NCBI GenBank assembly: GCA_037953745.1
Contig: JBAKBP010000207.1
Span: 124,001-188,000 of the forward strand
From: Lithodes maja
Taxonomy: Eukaryota > Arthropoda > Malacostraca > Decapoda > Lithodidae
Direction: 5' to 3'
Length of the DNA: 64,000 nucleotides
This document shows positions 12,501-20,064 of the stretch, one piece after another. A program made the translations under genes and the position numbers. The notes beneath the pieces were generated by a model that ran no database searches, had not been told where the DNA came from, and was given only the letters and a program-made list of their open reading frames with translations. Position 1 is the stretch's first letter. The number at the start of each line of letters is the position of its first letter.

Positions 12501-14679
12501 TGGGGAAAAAATCATTTTCTCTACATCCGGGGATGGCGGCTTGTTTACCGGGAGTATCATCTATAAAATCTTCAGTGATCGTACCGAAACCGTAAGCCTT
12601 CAAATGTTCCGTGCACGATGACAGGAACTCTGATTTTGTTGGCTGATAAAAATTTCCAAAGGTTAGCCATGTCAGTGGCAGTGTAAATACAATGTTGGTA
12701 GTTGTTATAAGTTGGGCATGAATATTTTCAATGATTGCGAAAAGCTGTCGTGTTATCTCCTCTAACCTTTCTCTATCTGCTATCCGTGTAATATATACTT
12801 GCCCACCGGGACTTCTAGTCATTGCGTCATCAAATATGGATGCTATTATGGCGATGATATAAGGATATTTTTTTAGGAATGTTGATAGCGGGTAGTCTCT
12901 AATTACACCTTGCTGCTGGAACCAACTGAATATCCATCGTCTTACCGTCATCCCTGCTGCTGCTTCTTCTTCTTCTTCCATAAATAACTCCCGCCACACA
13001 ACGGGAATGTTAGCTTCCAGGGCTGTATATAGAGCCGTCACTAGCTGGTTCGGTATCAATATTGTCGCGAGGGCATTTTTTACATCGTTAATTTTCGTAA
13101 TATTACCATCGTTTATGTTATTAAGTGATTGAATAAAAAGTAACAGAGACGCTTCTTGGTTTGTAGAATCATCCATTAAATATTTTTCTATAAAGTAGTA
13201 TTCATTGTTGAGTTTATTTATAAACTCTCGTGAGAGACCCATGCTTTTCAATAGCTCTTTGACACTGTGACTACCGTGTCTAAACATGGTCACCAACCTC
13301 AGTATATATTTCATCATAAATGATTGTATATCGGGGGGTTTGGTCATTAGTGTATCTTTCAAGAGAAGGGCGTTCACATGAAAATCGTCTGTATGCAATA
13401 ACATAGTCAGAATGTCCTTCCCTATAGACAGTTTTACTACGGAGAAAACCTCATCGGGGATAAAATTATCATAATTTTGTGTGAGAACCCTCCCATAACA
13501 CGACCGTTTCTTGTGTCTTATAACACGAGCAAAGGTTTCCTTGGGATTGCTAATAAATTTGAAAAATACATTTAGGTTTTCATAAATATTCTGTTCGTCA
13601 TTTTCTATTTGGGTTAAGTCATTGTTATTTATATTTTGTAAAAGATACTGTATGGCTATGGAAGAATATGCGCTCGGATTCTTACCTTTCACCAATCGAC
13701 ATATATCCCCCCAACATATATTGTGGATGCCTTCAATGACACAATCGGTGGTCAACTTCTGCTCCGGACTACTTATCAATAACAAGTTCTTCAATTGTTC
13801 CAAATTGGTCGCCAAATCGGTCGCCACTCTATAAAATACACTCTCCTTATTTGCATTTTTTTTTTGCTGAAACGATCTTTTGGTCCATATATCGGGTAGG
13901 AAATAAAATCTTTGGGAGGGTGTTTGATGATTCTTTTCAATATAAAATTGACCATCTTCATTAAATAATCTCATGGGTAGAATAGCAATATAACGCTTGT
14001 TTATAAACTTTGTCACATTAATTTCTGTTAATGAATAGGTTGCCCGGTGAGTAATAATAGATGTAAATAAGTTGGAAAATATTTGACCAGTAAATATCCC
14101 AAGATTCAAAGTGGTATCTATGTGTTCTTGAACCAAATCAATTCTGGTTTTAAGTGCCGGAGTGTGTTTATAGTATCTAAATGCAATTAGATCCATATAA
14201 GATTGGACATATACACCCATGACCATAAATACTATAAGACTTATATATTTTTTGTCTTCTTTGGCCCTATTGGCTTGGTTTATCAATGCACGGAGCATAC
14301 TCTGAAGAGTATCATTAATACAATTTACTTTACTCATATTCATTTTTTTATTTGGTCCGGGAAGGGGTAAGATGTGTTTATTTATGACCAAATCCTGTAG
14401 ATAATATTCAAGCGCACCAAACAAATTTGCCAAGTATTTGGCCAGCATATCGTTTATCTCTACCTTTCTTTCATTATCCGATATAATTCCGTAAATTCTG
14501 TCATATTCACCGGGCCTTATTGGCTCAACAACATCTTCGTTGTAATTATGAAACTTAAATTTAGACTTGGATTGTATTAGGATCGAATTTGCCAATCCCT
14601 TTATCAACCCCGAGGCATTTTTAAAGTTGTCAGAAAAGGATTTGAAGATCTCTACCCCATCGACAAAACCGCAATTCAT
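3574..14679 (-). CDS. Giant protein, 3,701 aa, probable structural (nucleocapsid/tegument-type) component
   Basis: One uninterrupted minus-strand frame of 11.1 kb. The ATG at 14679 is preferred over a TTG two codons upstream. Visible features in order: a long alpha-helical N-terminal half; an Asp-rich patch near residue 965; a triple D-E-D-S-G-S repeat followed by a poly-Asp/poly-Asn tract near 1200; a Pro-rich S-P-P-P-A-P-type linker near 1895; a Lys/Glu-rich coiled-coil-prone segment about 1920-2180; a basic K-K-K-K stretch near 2635; and an eight-glycine tract near 3673, about 28 residues from the end. No enzyme motif is recognised. Large DNA viruses of arthropods and herpes-like viruses carry single giant structural proteins of this kind, and nimaviruses have one of about 6,000 aa. 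A structural role is inferred from size and composition alone. The first two thirds are present again at 54177-60699. Confidence 0.85.
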   Translation of the reverse strand: MNCGFVDGVEIFKSFSDNFKNASGLIKGLANSILIQSKSKFKFHNYNEDVVEPIRPGEYDRIYGIISDNERKVEINDMLAKYLANLFGALEYYLQDLVINKHILPLPGPNKKMNMSKVNCINDTLQSMLRALINQANRAKEDKKYISLIVFMVMGVYVQSYMDLIAFRYYKHTPALKTRIDLVQEHIDTTLNLGIFTGQIFSNLFTSIITHRATYSLTEINVTKFINKRYIAILPMRLFNEDGQFYIEKNHQTPSQRFYFLPDIWTKRSFQQKKNANKESVFYRVATDLATNLEQLKNLLLISSPEQKLTTDCVIEGIHNICWGDICRLVKGKNPSAYSSIAIQYLLQNINNNDLTQIENDEQNIYENLNVFFKFISNPKETFARVIRHKKRSCYGRVLTQNYDNFIPDEVFSVVKLSIGKDILTMLLHTDDFHVNALLLKDTLMTKPPDIQSFMMKYILRLVTMFRHGSHSVKELLKSMGLSREFINKLNNEYYFIEKYLMDDSTNQEASLLLFIQSLNNINDGNITKINDVKNALATILIPNQLVTALYTALEANIPVVWRELFMEEEEEAAAGMTVRRWIFSWFQQQGVIRDYPLSTFLKKYPYIIAIIASIFDDAMTRSPGGQVYITRIADRERLEEITRQLFAIIENIHAQLITTTNIVFTLPLTWLTFGNFYQPTKSEFLSSCTEHLKAYGFGTITEDFIDDTPGKQAAIPGCRENDFFPNELGHFSNLAGTSRRLFLASLLKASRLSGQFTPTRPPMSDTAISNMMDNKLHLFRNNPSNFINLNQASMVPYLFVGKGDEKAKILSSIQKYAMDYSGDNLNFVGTNIIETLTNVTPWSPKHVTNSEVSVDNLISTSTHKNPLDHMIAQWYNDLRDSFESFIYEYRQLLDMVHNFAHKIATYDPTMDRKRKVVEEIFPLLRDNVLFICNTNDGEDTNSDDEDDFIYHQKRKRFDTNLCIFPLRYDEKVKTGHIDIDQMKTVITELNELQDFICLYKTLNNRGGYLDHIRTLRKYVDVVKNKPSIREYDYQTDPSFKIVTFLLKMKDSEVDGRCREVYDKFLTLMGDTTNRHKHISNPLMFNWTENTMRGLPEAQMILSQLLLGNIVQIPTFIKSKLTPMTNESQFHILKQIRKNIVSKVNTIRNSLQLEGPGVVVPQWEIFTKSNFMKRFFRSDHLAMDCDDEDSGSDEDSGSDEDSGSDEDLDDDDDDHNNNNDTQLKTITKRLETINVRENVIEYLSLGESIKQIVGSNSTLSLSPSGYIKSLSAQRKDWQLWVNESSNIIERIWNKDQPIDNYLYIKFKNYNIQLFRNLRNDVPYTKLLLMGSIILNRSYTENTVSRIHTLLTINEKFTTKCSKLETGIGGRELSFDSLRHTRLQLVGKLCDMVSPVAFIKGLKNTPEVISTLLLAQLLNVNDSDHYSERDKRRAVQYLYGSGTNLPVLASPPVVSNIHSAGHAPMPPPNDIIQSVTNTPLHISPDDLRSIISVTGALNVSSEQSHPRHHIRNKPYKYSERLTNFIDVDAHIFRHSHVYPLIHVNEVEKCEDDSYHNFIIRSMGLNVNINLKEIKQMMFSKDFVNNNIDTFHENYNEILHKCNRVSTTLPEIMNKHNMVNLISSMRVKYIGMHSLKHIRDELSNRSSIFSNYALFISENKNYSLIVFKAIFKRYKHALLNDEIVTQTTFNIWFRKFKSNCTRYIDLINNQLTSITDSIKSLKGNLQCDYTKLLNLIQDPNAVAILEDILAENSLARAINLGFNGTVFSTINDNNNSHISESAYRDLIRRYEKYITKRSPLDIPWHNQSGSTKVIPRHTVLLSTALMGKVNKDKSQEGENKCNRDLSSLDINNAEYSIASSIMELMSLHSLFNHNTRNILDAIYKEHREIKTSPPPAPSPPAPSPTPTHKVDALSELNDKMNNIKKYIHSIKKLENINIDSINYEMSNIMANIIVHLEDLEKDILGLQPHHSPPLRELLDNYKNLFVQFFESKRNILDRTQEFYNKKKQEDERSVDGTIRGRTVEIEQVYNELHREMMQQKIKTLAQLDLHRTTMSTEEEDIIIDMNTMETSVQEFANDNLRVKLNDYTLQLTTINDKIEQNEINKKIKLQKETEEIKKIGTVHADLALNEYNTIVRAIESKVITPNDNIMQMYSIIKELEAKPRASKSSSARIPSCFMETLHTIYHNPERGSYTLQSQIISTLCENCVSLLFDLETKRLDTDNRFTFEMAKDHTKLHNLVESLLKCDSIGLEEKRKLLSQVPNANMTSLGFKLERTVMVYRPFHKYDIKSGTIILPTSELLYCRGEKFFNFRNKLTKSYDIDTFDNVHRLHTLTANLARLEPNREYLFFTRKDERSSFSSVRDDILKFTPLQYKAKLGNLMELAAPAQSPVIDTNTKLTCSSLNTLNNDLDDLYIDQQLSNINKQIFNKRHERIHETARCFAHNIQSTLDSLTGGNEKADAKSIGIIRDVTIQEINKRMGFSDDSSHHYTNQISQINLWDSPFYTMLDNTSDRYNSKLMNINLQTLMDQQQLRNTYDYLNSPSGPSVERGPRFLAKLLGGVVNTMMATSTYHSATDKIDVGGDNLFTTLDMDKIKKHLDILGEKFITNYNQSQEHISKLLTHLNVINDIGQHKKKKSARTLDHFLLSTINTMTPSSHKLGGGGIITNFTHMLRTMYNNDYKDNDTCYNRINNEIIRRIAKISFLPRYLLAYKLEKLSGQDFPKNVSQYIRSKLEKSDNMMYDDRNEFLTLMYALTVKDIQEYIASDRLVGSQYLIKHLKLCTTVPKDIDKILCNFMLLSQGTMNRDSRIQSNSALCDGLLTSVSDTQSLQANIARYEILYGKLNDFNRLVNRVECFCPFKYHHEERQGSIATNNRTVSRADILTDAYQAQRMVALHDYLRVLSKIDKSMSAIPLRKHMITLLNCGYGSSFIKSFTAERECLQALVYAPAGVNLSCIVTKPDTLASLTCFHHAFCAADYKATIASVVNKRGIQGPNNSLEPSTIILKGTLNPKLLKICNDLYTDLLKSEEALMSELHVKMKESTFYNVLGKETFNKITTMNDKFQDIIKDHYNKSGIIGETLHCQDYPLIKPKQEDIDILISNNNYSKLKLPDIKTIKDDEYGCSHLKDLINYIFSEIKDNVDGQTYQNIITNLIQESCPTLDSGGSRVATAADPTGEFGTITFDHITSFCSKFTLFTKLLDTVIIPFFKSQEKSILHIFRLVDAITSLETFLRYGMSNSSSYNMSHLDISNNLMVDNSCIFKVLHPLILLVYSETVTSIMLREIESRNYLIEKHKSLTEFINHPDVGLVTNNAEFIIGKGGNGSLGLPASTLVQNINLLYSMPNNNGNSYFNWVNEDDPESTHNVKTPLLSIPKQEKLFVSLPTSFSGLVTNIDYQRQQDDNIYLWSDAITPILTTLSHTDAKIGHTVTTLKSILPLDASENEILIRNGAQINTNNDIIIRNIEKMPEDGLATIINAHGPATLFVNTILSNKTEKIGGGLVTDREKYILASSQILKEMEAKVRTFNNYSLQEKNESIALIEGIRKEMEDTNNCYNHWHGWKNHLDSSRTHTLAPSSASIKSLYQPTSNIASTLLVYPFSNTLTQTNTHTTFIVRDYEDLMSNGAKQTHGLETFNRIHQAFIETNSNIKLDPKTFEATLGSEDPIVIDKLSEVFGGGGGGGGLKYNTNTNNFATDILTANILYS
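3646..3667. repeat. (CCA)n run encoding poly-Gly in the giant protein
   Basis: A tandem CCA/GGT triplet run that reads as eight glycines on the minus strand near the C-terminus of the giant protein. Because the period is three, length changes do not disturb the frame. Confidence 0.8.
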
Positions 14680-14768
14680 CTTCAAACCCTACATTATAAT
14701 ATATATAAATATCTACATTCATTATCAGATGATAAAGACATATTATATACATTCTGAATAATATTTGT

Positions 14769-15052
14769 ATGATGACTTATAATATTATTCTAGTAATTAT
14801 GGGTTGTATATTATTCATAATACGTTATATATATATATATATGTAACAGAGGTTATCCCAGAGTATTCTCGACTTTATGTGGTGGATTTTGCCAAATCGC
14901 TTATATATATAGAACCCAGCGATATTTCGCGACTTTTTGAAATAAAGCAACCCTCGAGAGCTGTCCTCTCTAAAATCAATAACGCTCCCGGAAAATTCTT
15001 ATTCAGTGCCTTCGGAAATGCCTTCGGAAATGAAAATATTCGTCAGAGGTGA
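14769..15052 (+). pseudogene. Small N-terminally anchored membrane protein gene, frame-broken copy
   Basis: The right-hand duplicate (60789-61070) has an intact 93-codon gene here: a hydrophobic N-terminal segment of about 20 residues, then a soluble domain of about 65 residues. In this copy the TA run after the hydrophobic segment is two bases longer. The frame beginning at the ATG at 14769 therefore ends prematurely near 14938, while the conserved downstream frame (to 15052) has only an internal ATG at 14804. The 14804 start would lose most of the membrane anchor. Either this copy is broken, or the TA run varies in length and switches the anchor on and off. No family is recognised. It lies just upstream of the giant gene's start and is divergent from it. 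Confidence 0.6.
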
Positions 15053-15099
15053 AAAGAAATGTCAATATATTTTGTTTTTTATTTATTAGCATTCTAGTT

Positions 15100-15855
15100 C
15101 TAGAACCTCTTCCCGCGAATATCCTTATCAATATCTTTAGGGAGATCTCCGAAATTTACCCTATTAGATCTTCTTCTCTTCTTGGTATTAGAATACTGTT
15201 GGCTATTCTCATCTTGAAGATTATGATGGGGGGGGGTGTGGGGTCTCAATAAACAGTCATCTGATTCTGTGTTTAATGGGGGGATAATATAGTCTAACAC
15301 CGCATCACATTGGGATATACATTTTAAATATGCGGCTATCAAATTGTTAAAATAACCTTTATTAATATTATCATGGGATATCTTTATTAAAGTATAAGAA
15401 TGTCTTAATATGGATATAATAATTTTACGTATCGTCATATATCGTAAACCTAACTCATCAACGGTTAAGGATTTATTTTTTCGGGCAATTATTTCTTGTT
15501 TTATTTTGTCACTATATATATCATATTTTTCATAGCTATTATATTCTATGATTTTGTTTATAACGAAATCTGAGGTGTTGTCTGGTATATCGCTTATTTT
15601 ATAACCCGATAATATATATTTCATATTTGTAATATTATCGAGGACACATATATTTTTCAATACTAAATTTGCCTGCTCTATATCGGAATCGCCGATATTT
15701 TTATATAGTTGCTTCAAAGGGTCTATTATGAGTGTGTTCCTTTTATTTAATTGATAAAATAAAGACCGAATAGTTTGTGTGTCTTTTATTGTCAGGATAC
15801 AATTGTTGTTCAATAGTTTATGAATTTTAAATATGATTGTATCCATATCCACCAT
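15100..15855 (-). CDS. Hypothetical protein, 251 aa
   Basis: A clean minus-strand frame with an ATG at 15855; a second Met at codon 4 is also possible. The protein is mostly alpha-helical, rich in Ile, Asn and Lys. It ends in a disordered tail with a Pro/His segment (around residue 205) and a K-K-R-R-R-S cluster (about residues 228-233) that resembles a nuclear localisation signal. The right-hand copy (61118-61873) differs by one visible residue, Pro to Arg in the C-terminal tail. I do not recognise the family. It follows the 63-aa membrane protein gene on the same strand with a 39-base gap, so co-transcription is plausible. Confidence 0.75.
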   Translation of the reverse strand: MVDMDTIIFKIHKLLNNNCILTIKDTQTIRSLFYQLNKRNTLIIDPLKQLYKNIGDSDIEQANLVLKNICVLDNITNMKYILSGYKISDIPDNTSDFVINKIIEYNSYEKYDIYSDKIKQEIIARKNKSLTVDELGLRYMTIRKIIISILRHSYTLIKISHDNINKGYFNNLIAAYLKCISQCDAVLDYIIPPLNTESDDCLLRPHTPPHHNLQDENSQQYSNTKKRRRSNRVNFGDLPKDIDKDIRGKRF

Positions 15856-15894
15856 CTAACCAAATTACATATTTTAAATAATAACATATTTACA

Positions 15895-16086
15895 TTACAT
15901 ATCATGTCTACCCTTTTTCGGTGATATTTTCGATCTCAAATATTCTGTCATATTATATCTTGGATAGTTTATTTCTTGTTCTTTATAAATATGAAAAACT
16001 AGATTATATAGATGGCCGACAAGAATGAATAATATAACAACAGATATTATCAATCCAGTAAAATAATAATTGGAGTTAAAGTTCAT
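15895..16086 (-). CDS. Small single-pass membrane protein, 63 aa
   Basis: The ATG is at 16086. After eight polar residues comes one strong hydrophobic helix (about residues 9-31), then a basic, Tyr-rich tail ending in a K-K-G-R segment. This is the layout of a small type II or III envelope or membrane protein. The right-hand duplicate (61913-62104) keeps the frame with two conservative changes (Asn to Asp, Lys to Arg). No family is recognised. It is the first of a minus-strand pair with the 251-aa gene and is divergent from the helicase gene. Confidence 0.65.
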   Translation of the reverse strand: MNFNSNYYFTGLIISVVILFILVGHLYNLVFHIYKEQEINYPRYNMTEYLRSKISPKKGRHDM

Positions 16087-16133
16087 CCTTTTTGTCGTTA
16101 CTATTTTGTGAATACAAAATAATAATTTACAAA

Positions 16134-16289
16134 ATGCGCGGGCAACAAACCTGGATTGTATACGATTCTTGGTCGTACGACCACACTTCCATCATTCATA
16201 CACGGGTATCAATAACCCTTTACCGGGTCAAAAAACATCAATTACCCCCCCACGAGACTAGACATTTTTCGAGTATATATGGAAAATAA
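16134..16289 (+). CDS. Possible small ORF, 51 aa, upstream of the helicase
   Basis: A short frame from an ATG at 16134, rich in Trp, Tyr and His, with no recognised motif. It is intact in both duplicate copies (the second at 62152-62307). Because those copies are nearly identical, this says little about selection. It may instead be part of the helicase leader. Confidence 0.3.
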   Translation: MRGQQTWIVYDSWSYDHTSIIHTRVSITLYRVKKHQLPPHETRHFSSIYGK

Positions 16290-16404
16290 ATAACCCTACA
16301 CTTTACCAGGTTCTTAATTTTTCTGTCAGAACTCTGAATCTATAAAGGGTCCAATTTTCCTTATCTGGTTATCATTATTTATACCCATTGTGTCCGGTGT
16401 AATA

Positions 16405-19272
16405 ATGACACCACCATCATTCTTAGGCCAGGATAAGAAACCAACAGCTTTACTAACACCCACCCAAATAATATGTCACGGTGACATTATGAACCACATT
16501 AATAGATTTAGCACTACATCTCTTCCTAGAATAAATATGGTGACTGGCCCACCCGGTGCCGGAAAAAGCCATTTGATTGGTAATTTGATTGCTAGTTTAT
16601 GCGAAGAAAATCCCGAAATAAGAAATAACATTTTTGCTCTCGGACGGACACATTCCACTGTTAGTACCATGCGAGAATTCATCGACAATCACATACCTAG
16701 TACGAATTTCTACACATATCATAGTTTTATGAAGTTTTACGTTCCGGCAATAAGCCACGCTAATGTAACCCCCGCGATTAATATTTCGAGGGCCGTAGCC
16801 AGAAATTACCATCTATGGAAGGCTTTGAAGGTTGTAGTGATGGACGAAATCACTCAATTCAAAGCTATAGAATTACTCTATTTCGATGCCTGTCTGAGGT
16901 TACTGAATCATCCTAGAACAGCATTTGGGGGTGTCATAGTTCTTTTTTTAGGTGATAATAATCAAAATACCAGTTTCGACAAGACACATTTATTGGAGAC
17001 TGACCTATGCTATCGACAGTATGGACTGGATACCATCAAGGCCATATATACGCACATGAAAAAGAATGGCCATTATACAAACAATCAATATAGGAGATAT
17101 GTGGAAAAATTCTATCTACATTTTTTTGATGAAATAATGATAAGGAATACCAATATTATTACAATAGAGTCTTGCCACTACGCGGAAAATGACAATATCT
17201 TAAAAATCATAGACGCCCTGCAGATCCAAGATATTCATGATGAAGAGGGGTCCGAAGAAATATTGCAAACCTGTCTATCGTCCACTTGTGAGCGCAGAGT
17301 CCCAGTCAAATCCACCGCTGGGAAAGGGGTAATAGATGATGACTCTGATAAAACATATCCCAAATTTATCTCTTCAAGATGTAAAGTGACATTTTTGAAT
17401 AGTTTAAAACGAATAAATCCCTTTAGCGACCCGATGGCATTATCAATGGCCTTGTCCTTATTTACTATGGGTGAATTTGGTTATTGTCATAACAAGATAA
17501 AACATGTATGGAAAAGCCTAGGCCAAGAGTGTTTTACCAATTCATTGGTGAGGCGTATAATTAGTATGGATGAATTGAACGAATACGCCAAGCTAAGCAA
17601 CTCTGCTCCTATAATAAAAGCCTTAAAAAAAAAGGGCTATATGGTCTCTAATATATTAAAAGGTCATTTTGTTTTTCAGTGGATTGTCCGAAATAAAACC
17701 CAGAGTGCTTTATTCATATCTTCCACCAAACGAACCGTTAATGAATACACTAATAGTCTCGTTACCTTTATACAGCAGAGTGCCTTACAGAGAAATAGTA
17801 CGCTGCAAAAATATACAAAATTCTCGCCCAATATATTCGGTAAAATTGGTAGGGTGCAGTACGATTTAACATCGGCCAAAGTAATAAAAACCCATCTGAA
17901 ATTTGGCAATTGTCATAAGCTAAAATTTGGGATTAGATATATAGATGCCAAACTGGCCCACATACGAGATTTCCGAGCATGGTTTCAGGAATTGAAAAGT
18001 GTCATTGGAGATTATTGTCCCTATAATGGTGTGATCATATATTTGGGTATGAAATTAGTCGTTAGTATGACTATGTATACGGATAATGGTTATTCGATTC
18101 ACAATGGGACAGAGGTTATAGTTACGGACATATTTCCGGCTACAAAGACTGTTGAGGTGGGTCTCATCCATGACTTGAAACAAAAAAGGCTTATTGGGTA
18201 TCAAACAATACATCGGGGAAATATAAGATTGGAATTTATGCCCCTGGCCAATGCCACTGCCTCTACCATCTACAAATTTCAGGGTAAAACAACACCCAAA
18301 GATATACATTTATTCTTTGACTGTAAATTATCGGGATATACCATGACGAGTTCCTCGAACTTATATGTGGGACTGAGCAGGGCCGAATCTACCAATATAA
18401 GTTTACTAAATTGTAATGTAAGGGATTTAGAAGTCGTATACAATTCAATGAATTGTAATGTCAATAATTACCATGATATGTCCAGTAAAGTAACGTACAA
18501 AAATCTATCAACTCTATTTATTGAGAGATTGATAGTGTTATTTTCACAAAAAGGTAGAAGGATTATAGACGTAACGTGGACAAATCCCATGTATATTAAT
18601 GAATCAAAGGAAAATGGTTTCAAGTTATCCAAGGAAATTATAGATTTATGCTGTAACCAAAACATTTTCAAATCCCCCCTGGATGGATTAAACTTTATAT
18701 ATAATGCCTTTTTGATACATATAGATATTTGTTACGCTTTCTATATAGCCACTCTAGATAAATTGGCCAGGTATCATTATCTAAACTACGAAGATTTTCT
18801 TCTTCTGGGTCCCTTTTATTTTTATAAGAGCTCAATATTTAGTAAAGGTTCTTGTATGAATACCTACATGAATATATTTTATGAACTAGCCAATCCCCTC
18901 CTAACAAGAATTAGTTATTCCTGTGTAGCGCAGGGTAAGGGGGTTTGTTGTCACAATGGCAATCCGAATTATCTAGGACATCTTAAACTATATCACGGTA
19001 GAGGCGCCCGCAATTATGATAAACATACCTGCAATAATAACATAAATAACTATGGTGGTGATTACTCACAGTCGTCCGACGACGAGGACTCGTTATTAAA
19101 TGATATCCGTATAGTTCAGAATGAGGAAAATAAAATTGTACAGTCTATGGTATTCGACGATAATAGAAATAATGATATCCCTTTTCATTTTCTCAATAGT
19201 GACAATATAATACCTTCAAGAGAAACAAGGTGGCATAAATGCCATGGACAAATTAAAAACAGAATATATTAA
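16405..19272 (+). CDS. SF1 DNA helicase (Pif1/RecD/UL5-like)
   Basis: The ATG at 16405 gives 955 aa; a GTG five codons upstream is less likely. Helicase motifs appear in order: Walker A GPPGAGKS (residues 48-55); a T-H-S-T segment like motif Ia (about 82); Walker B V-M-D-E-I-T (145-150); motif III G-D-N-N-Q (183-187); motif V T-I-Y-K-F-Q-G-K-T (about 618); and motif VI L-Y-V-G-L-S-R-A-E-S (about 652). This layout is that of superfamily 1 5'-3' helicases used in replication, including the herpesvirus UL5 and Pif1 groups. A long C-terminal extension of about 290 residues with an acidic Ser/Asp patch follows. ATP-dependent unwinding at the viral fork is inferred from the family. A partial second copy starts at 62423. 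Confidence 0.9.
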   Translation: MTPPSFLGQDKKPTALLTPTQIICHGDIMNHINRFSTTSLPRINMVTGPPGAGKSHLIGNLIASLCEENPEIRNNIFALGRTHSTVSTMREFIDNHIPSTNFYTYHSFMKFYVPAISHANVTPAINISRAVARNYHLWKALKVVVMDEITQFKAIELLYFDACLRLLNHPRTAFGGVIVLFLGDNNQNTSFDKTHLLETDLCYRQYGLDTIKAIYTHMKKNGHYTNNQYRRYVEKFYLHFFDEIMIRNTNIITIESCHYAENDNILKIIDALQIQDIHDEEGSEEILQTCLSSTCERRVPVKSTAGKGVIDDDSDKTYPKFISSRCKVTFLNSLKRINPFSDPMALSMALSLFTMGEFGYCHNKIKHVWKSLGQECFTNSLVRRIISMDELNEYAKLSNSAPIIKALKKKGYMVSNILKGHFVFQWIVRNKTQSALFISSTKRTVNEYTNSLVTFIQQSALQRNSTLQKYTKFSPNIFGKIGRVQYDLTSAKVIKTHLKFGNCHKLKFGIRYIDAKLAHIRDFRAWFQELKSVIGDYCPYNGVIIYLGMKLVVSMTMYTDNGYSIHNGTEVIVTDIFPATKTVEVGLIHDLKQKRLIGYQTIHRGNIRLEFMPLANATASTIYKFQGKTTPKDIHLFFDCKLSGYTMTSSSNLYVGLSRAESTNISLLNCNVRDLEVVYNSMNCNVNNYHDMSSKVTYKNLSTLFIERLIVLFSQKGRRIIDVTWTNPMYINESKENGFKLSKEIIDLCCNQNIFKSPLDGLNFIYNAFLIHIDICYAFYIATLDKLARYHYLNYEDFLLLGPFYFYKSSIFSKGSCMNTYMNIFYELANPLLTRISYSCVAQGKGVCCHNGNPNYLGHLKLYHGRGARNYDKHTCNNNINNYGGDYSQSSDDEDSLLNDIRIVQNEENKIVQSMVFDDNRNNDIPFHFLNSDNIIPSRETRWHKCHGQIKNRIY

Positions 19273-19776
19273 AGGCTTTATATCGGTGGAACATGAATCT
19301 ACAAACATATATGAAAATTGTGTATTTCTTAGTAATGATATATACAAAAACATTCGATTCACTATTTGAAGGTTTTATCCTATATTTTTGCTTATTATAC
19401 TAGTTATATATTCCATCCCTCAAAGATATATACGGGTTTCTATAGCAATACACCTTATTCCAATATAATACATATATTACATAGTGCCGATGAAAATAAT
19501 ATATCAACCAATTGTACATGTTTACATTTTGATGTGTACTATATTATAACTATGCATTTTTCAGAAGATGTGATTGACATGATAAGTCTACAAAAAATGC
19601 TCGAAAGGGGTAATATCATATTAAGGACTCGTAATATTGTTAATAGGTCCAATTTAAAAGATGTTGTACAATATAAACCAACGAACGAGAATGTTATATG
19701 TTGCATTGTGGGTGTATATGAGAATTTGAATAATGGGACTATAGCTGATATATTAGCCTCCTACCTGATCCCATGA
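19244..19776 (+). pseudogene. Hypothetical gene split by a frame change
   Basis: An ATG at 19244, inside the last 29 bases of the helicase, opens a protein-like frame of about 41 codons that stops at 19367-19369. A second plus-strand frame, open from just after a stop near 19338, continues to 19776 and looks equally protein-like, but has no ATG until about 19552. Together they would make about 170 residues with no recognised domain. Other possibilities are two separate small genes, or a 75-codon gene from the internal ATG. The overlap with the helicase end is typical of compact viral gene pairs. Confidence 0.45.
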
Positions 19777-19806
19777 GAATTTTATTGTTCGTAGCTGGGC
19801 TAGGCG

Positions 19807-20064
19807 TTAGTAATTCACCGGGATATAGGTACAGTCAACATAATGCTCTAGTTGTTGGTTTGTAAAGAGAATGGGAACAATATTAAATTTCATATAATGA
19901 TTTTCACTAAGCTCAAGTTCTACCGGTACACACTCAAGATTATCCCTTCTCAAATCCTTTATTGTTTTTTCTATCGAATCGGACCACACCGTCATCCTGC
20001 ACCTTTGTAACCGAATTGAACTTTTAGTTAGTAGTTTTGGTGGGAATATACCCCCCACCACCAC
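19807..20064 (-). CDS. C-terminal continuation of the cold-shock protein in another frame
   Basis: This frame overlaps the end of the cold-shock gene and begins at a GTG run inside a Gly-coding stretch. Its 85 codons read as a compact globular domain with no recognised motif. It starts exactly where the cold-shock frame enters a C6 run (20051-20056, G6 on the coding strand) and soon stops. The simplest view is one gene with a one-base length change in that homopolymer. A separate small gene is less likely because it lacks an ATG. Confidence 0.5.
   Translation of the reverse strand: MVVGGIFPPKLLTKSSIRLQRCRMTVWSDSIEKTIKDLRRDNLECVPVELELSENHYMKFNIVPILFTNQQLEHYVDCTYIPVNY

Larger units (their letters stand above)
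8157..17982. repeat. Segmental direct duplication, left copy (about 9.8 kb)
   Basis: The sequence from 8157 recurs in the same orientation from 54177, at an offset of 46,020 bases that becomes 46,018 after a 2-bp difference in a TA run near 14827-14842. It carries the first 2,174 codons of the giant gene, three small genes and the first part of the SF1 helicase. Differences are scattered single bases, well under 1% by eye. The match continues to the right edge of the window, so the true length is at least 9.8 kb. Confidence 0.95.

Noticed and set aside
3574..14679. Naming the giant protein as the nimavirus VP664-type nucleocapsid protein
   Set aside because: Size and repeats are suggestive, but no sequence motif ties it to that family and the length is much shorter.
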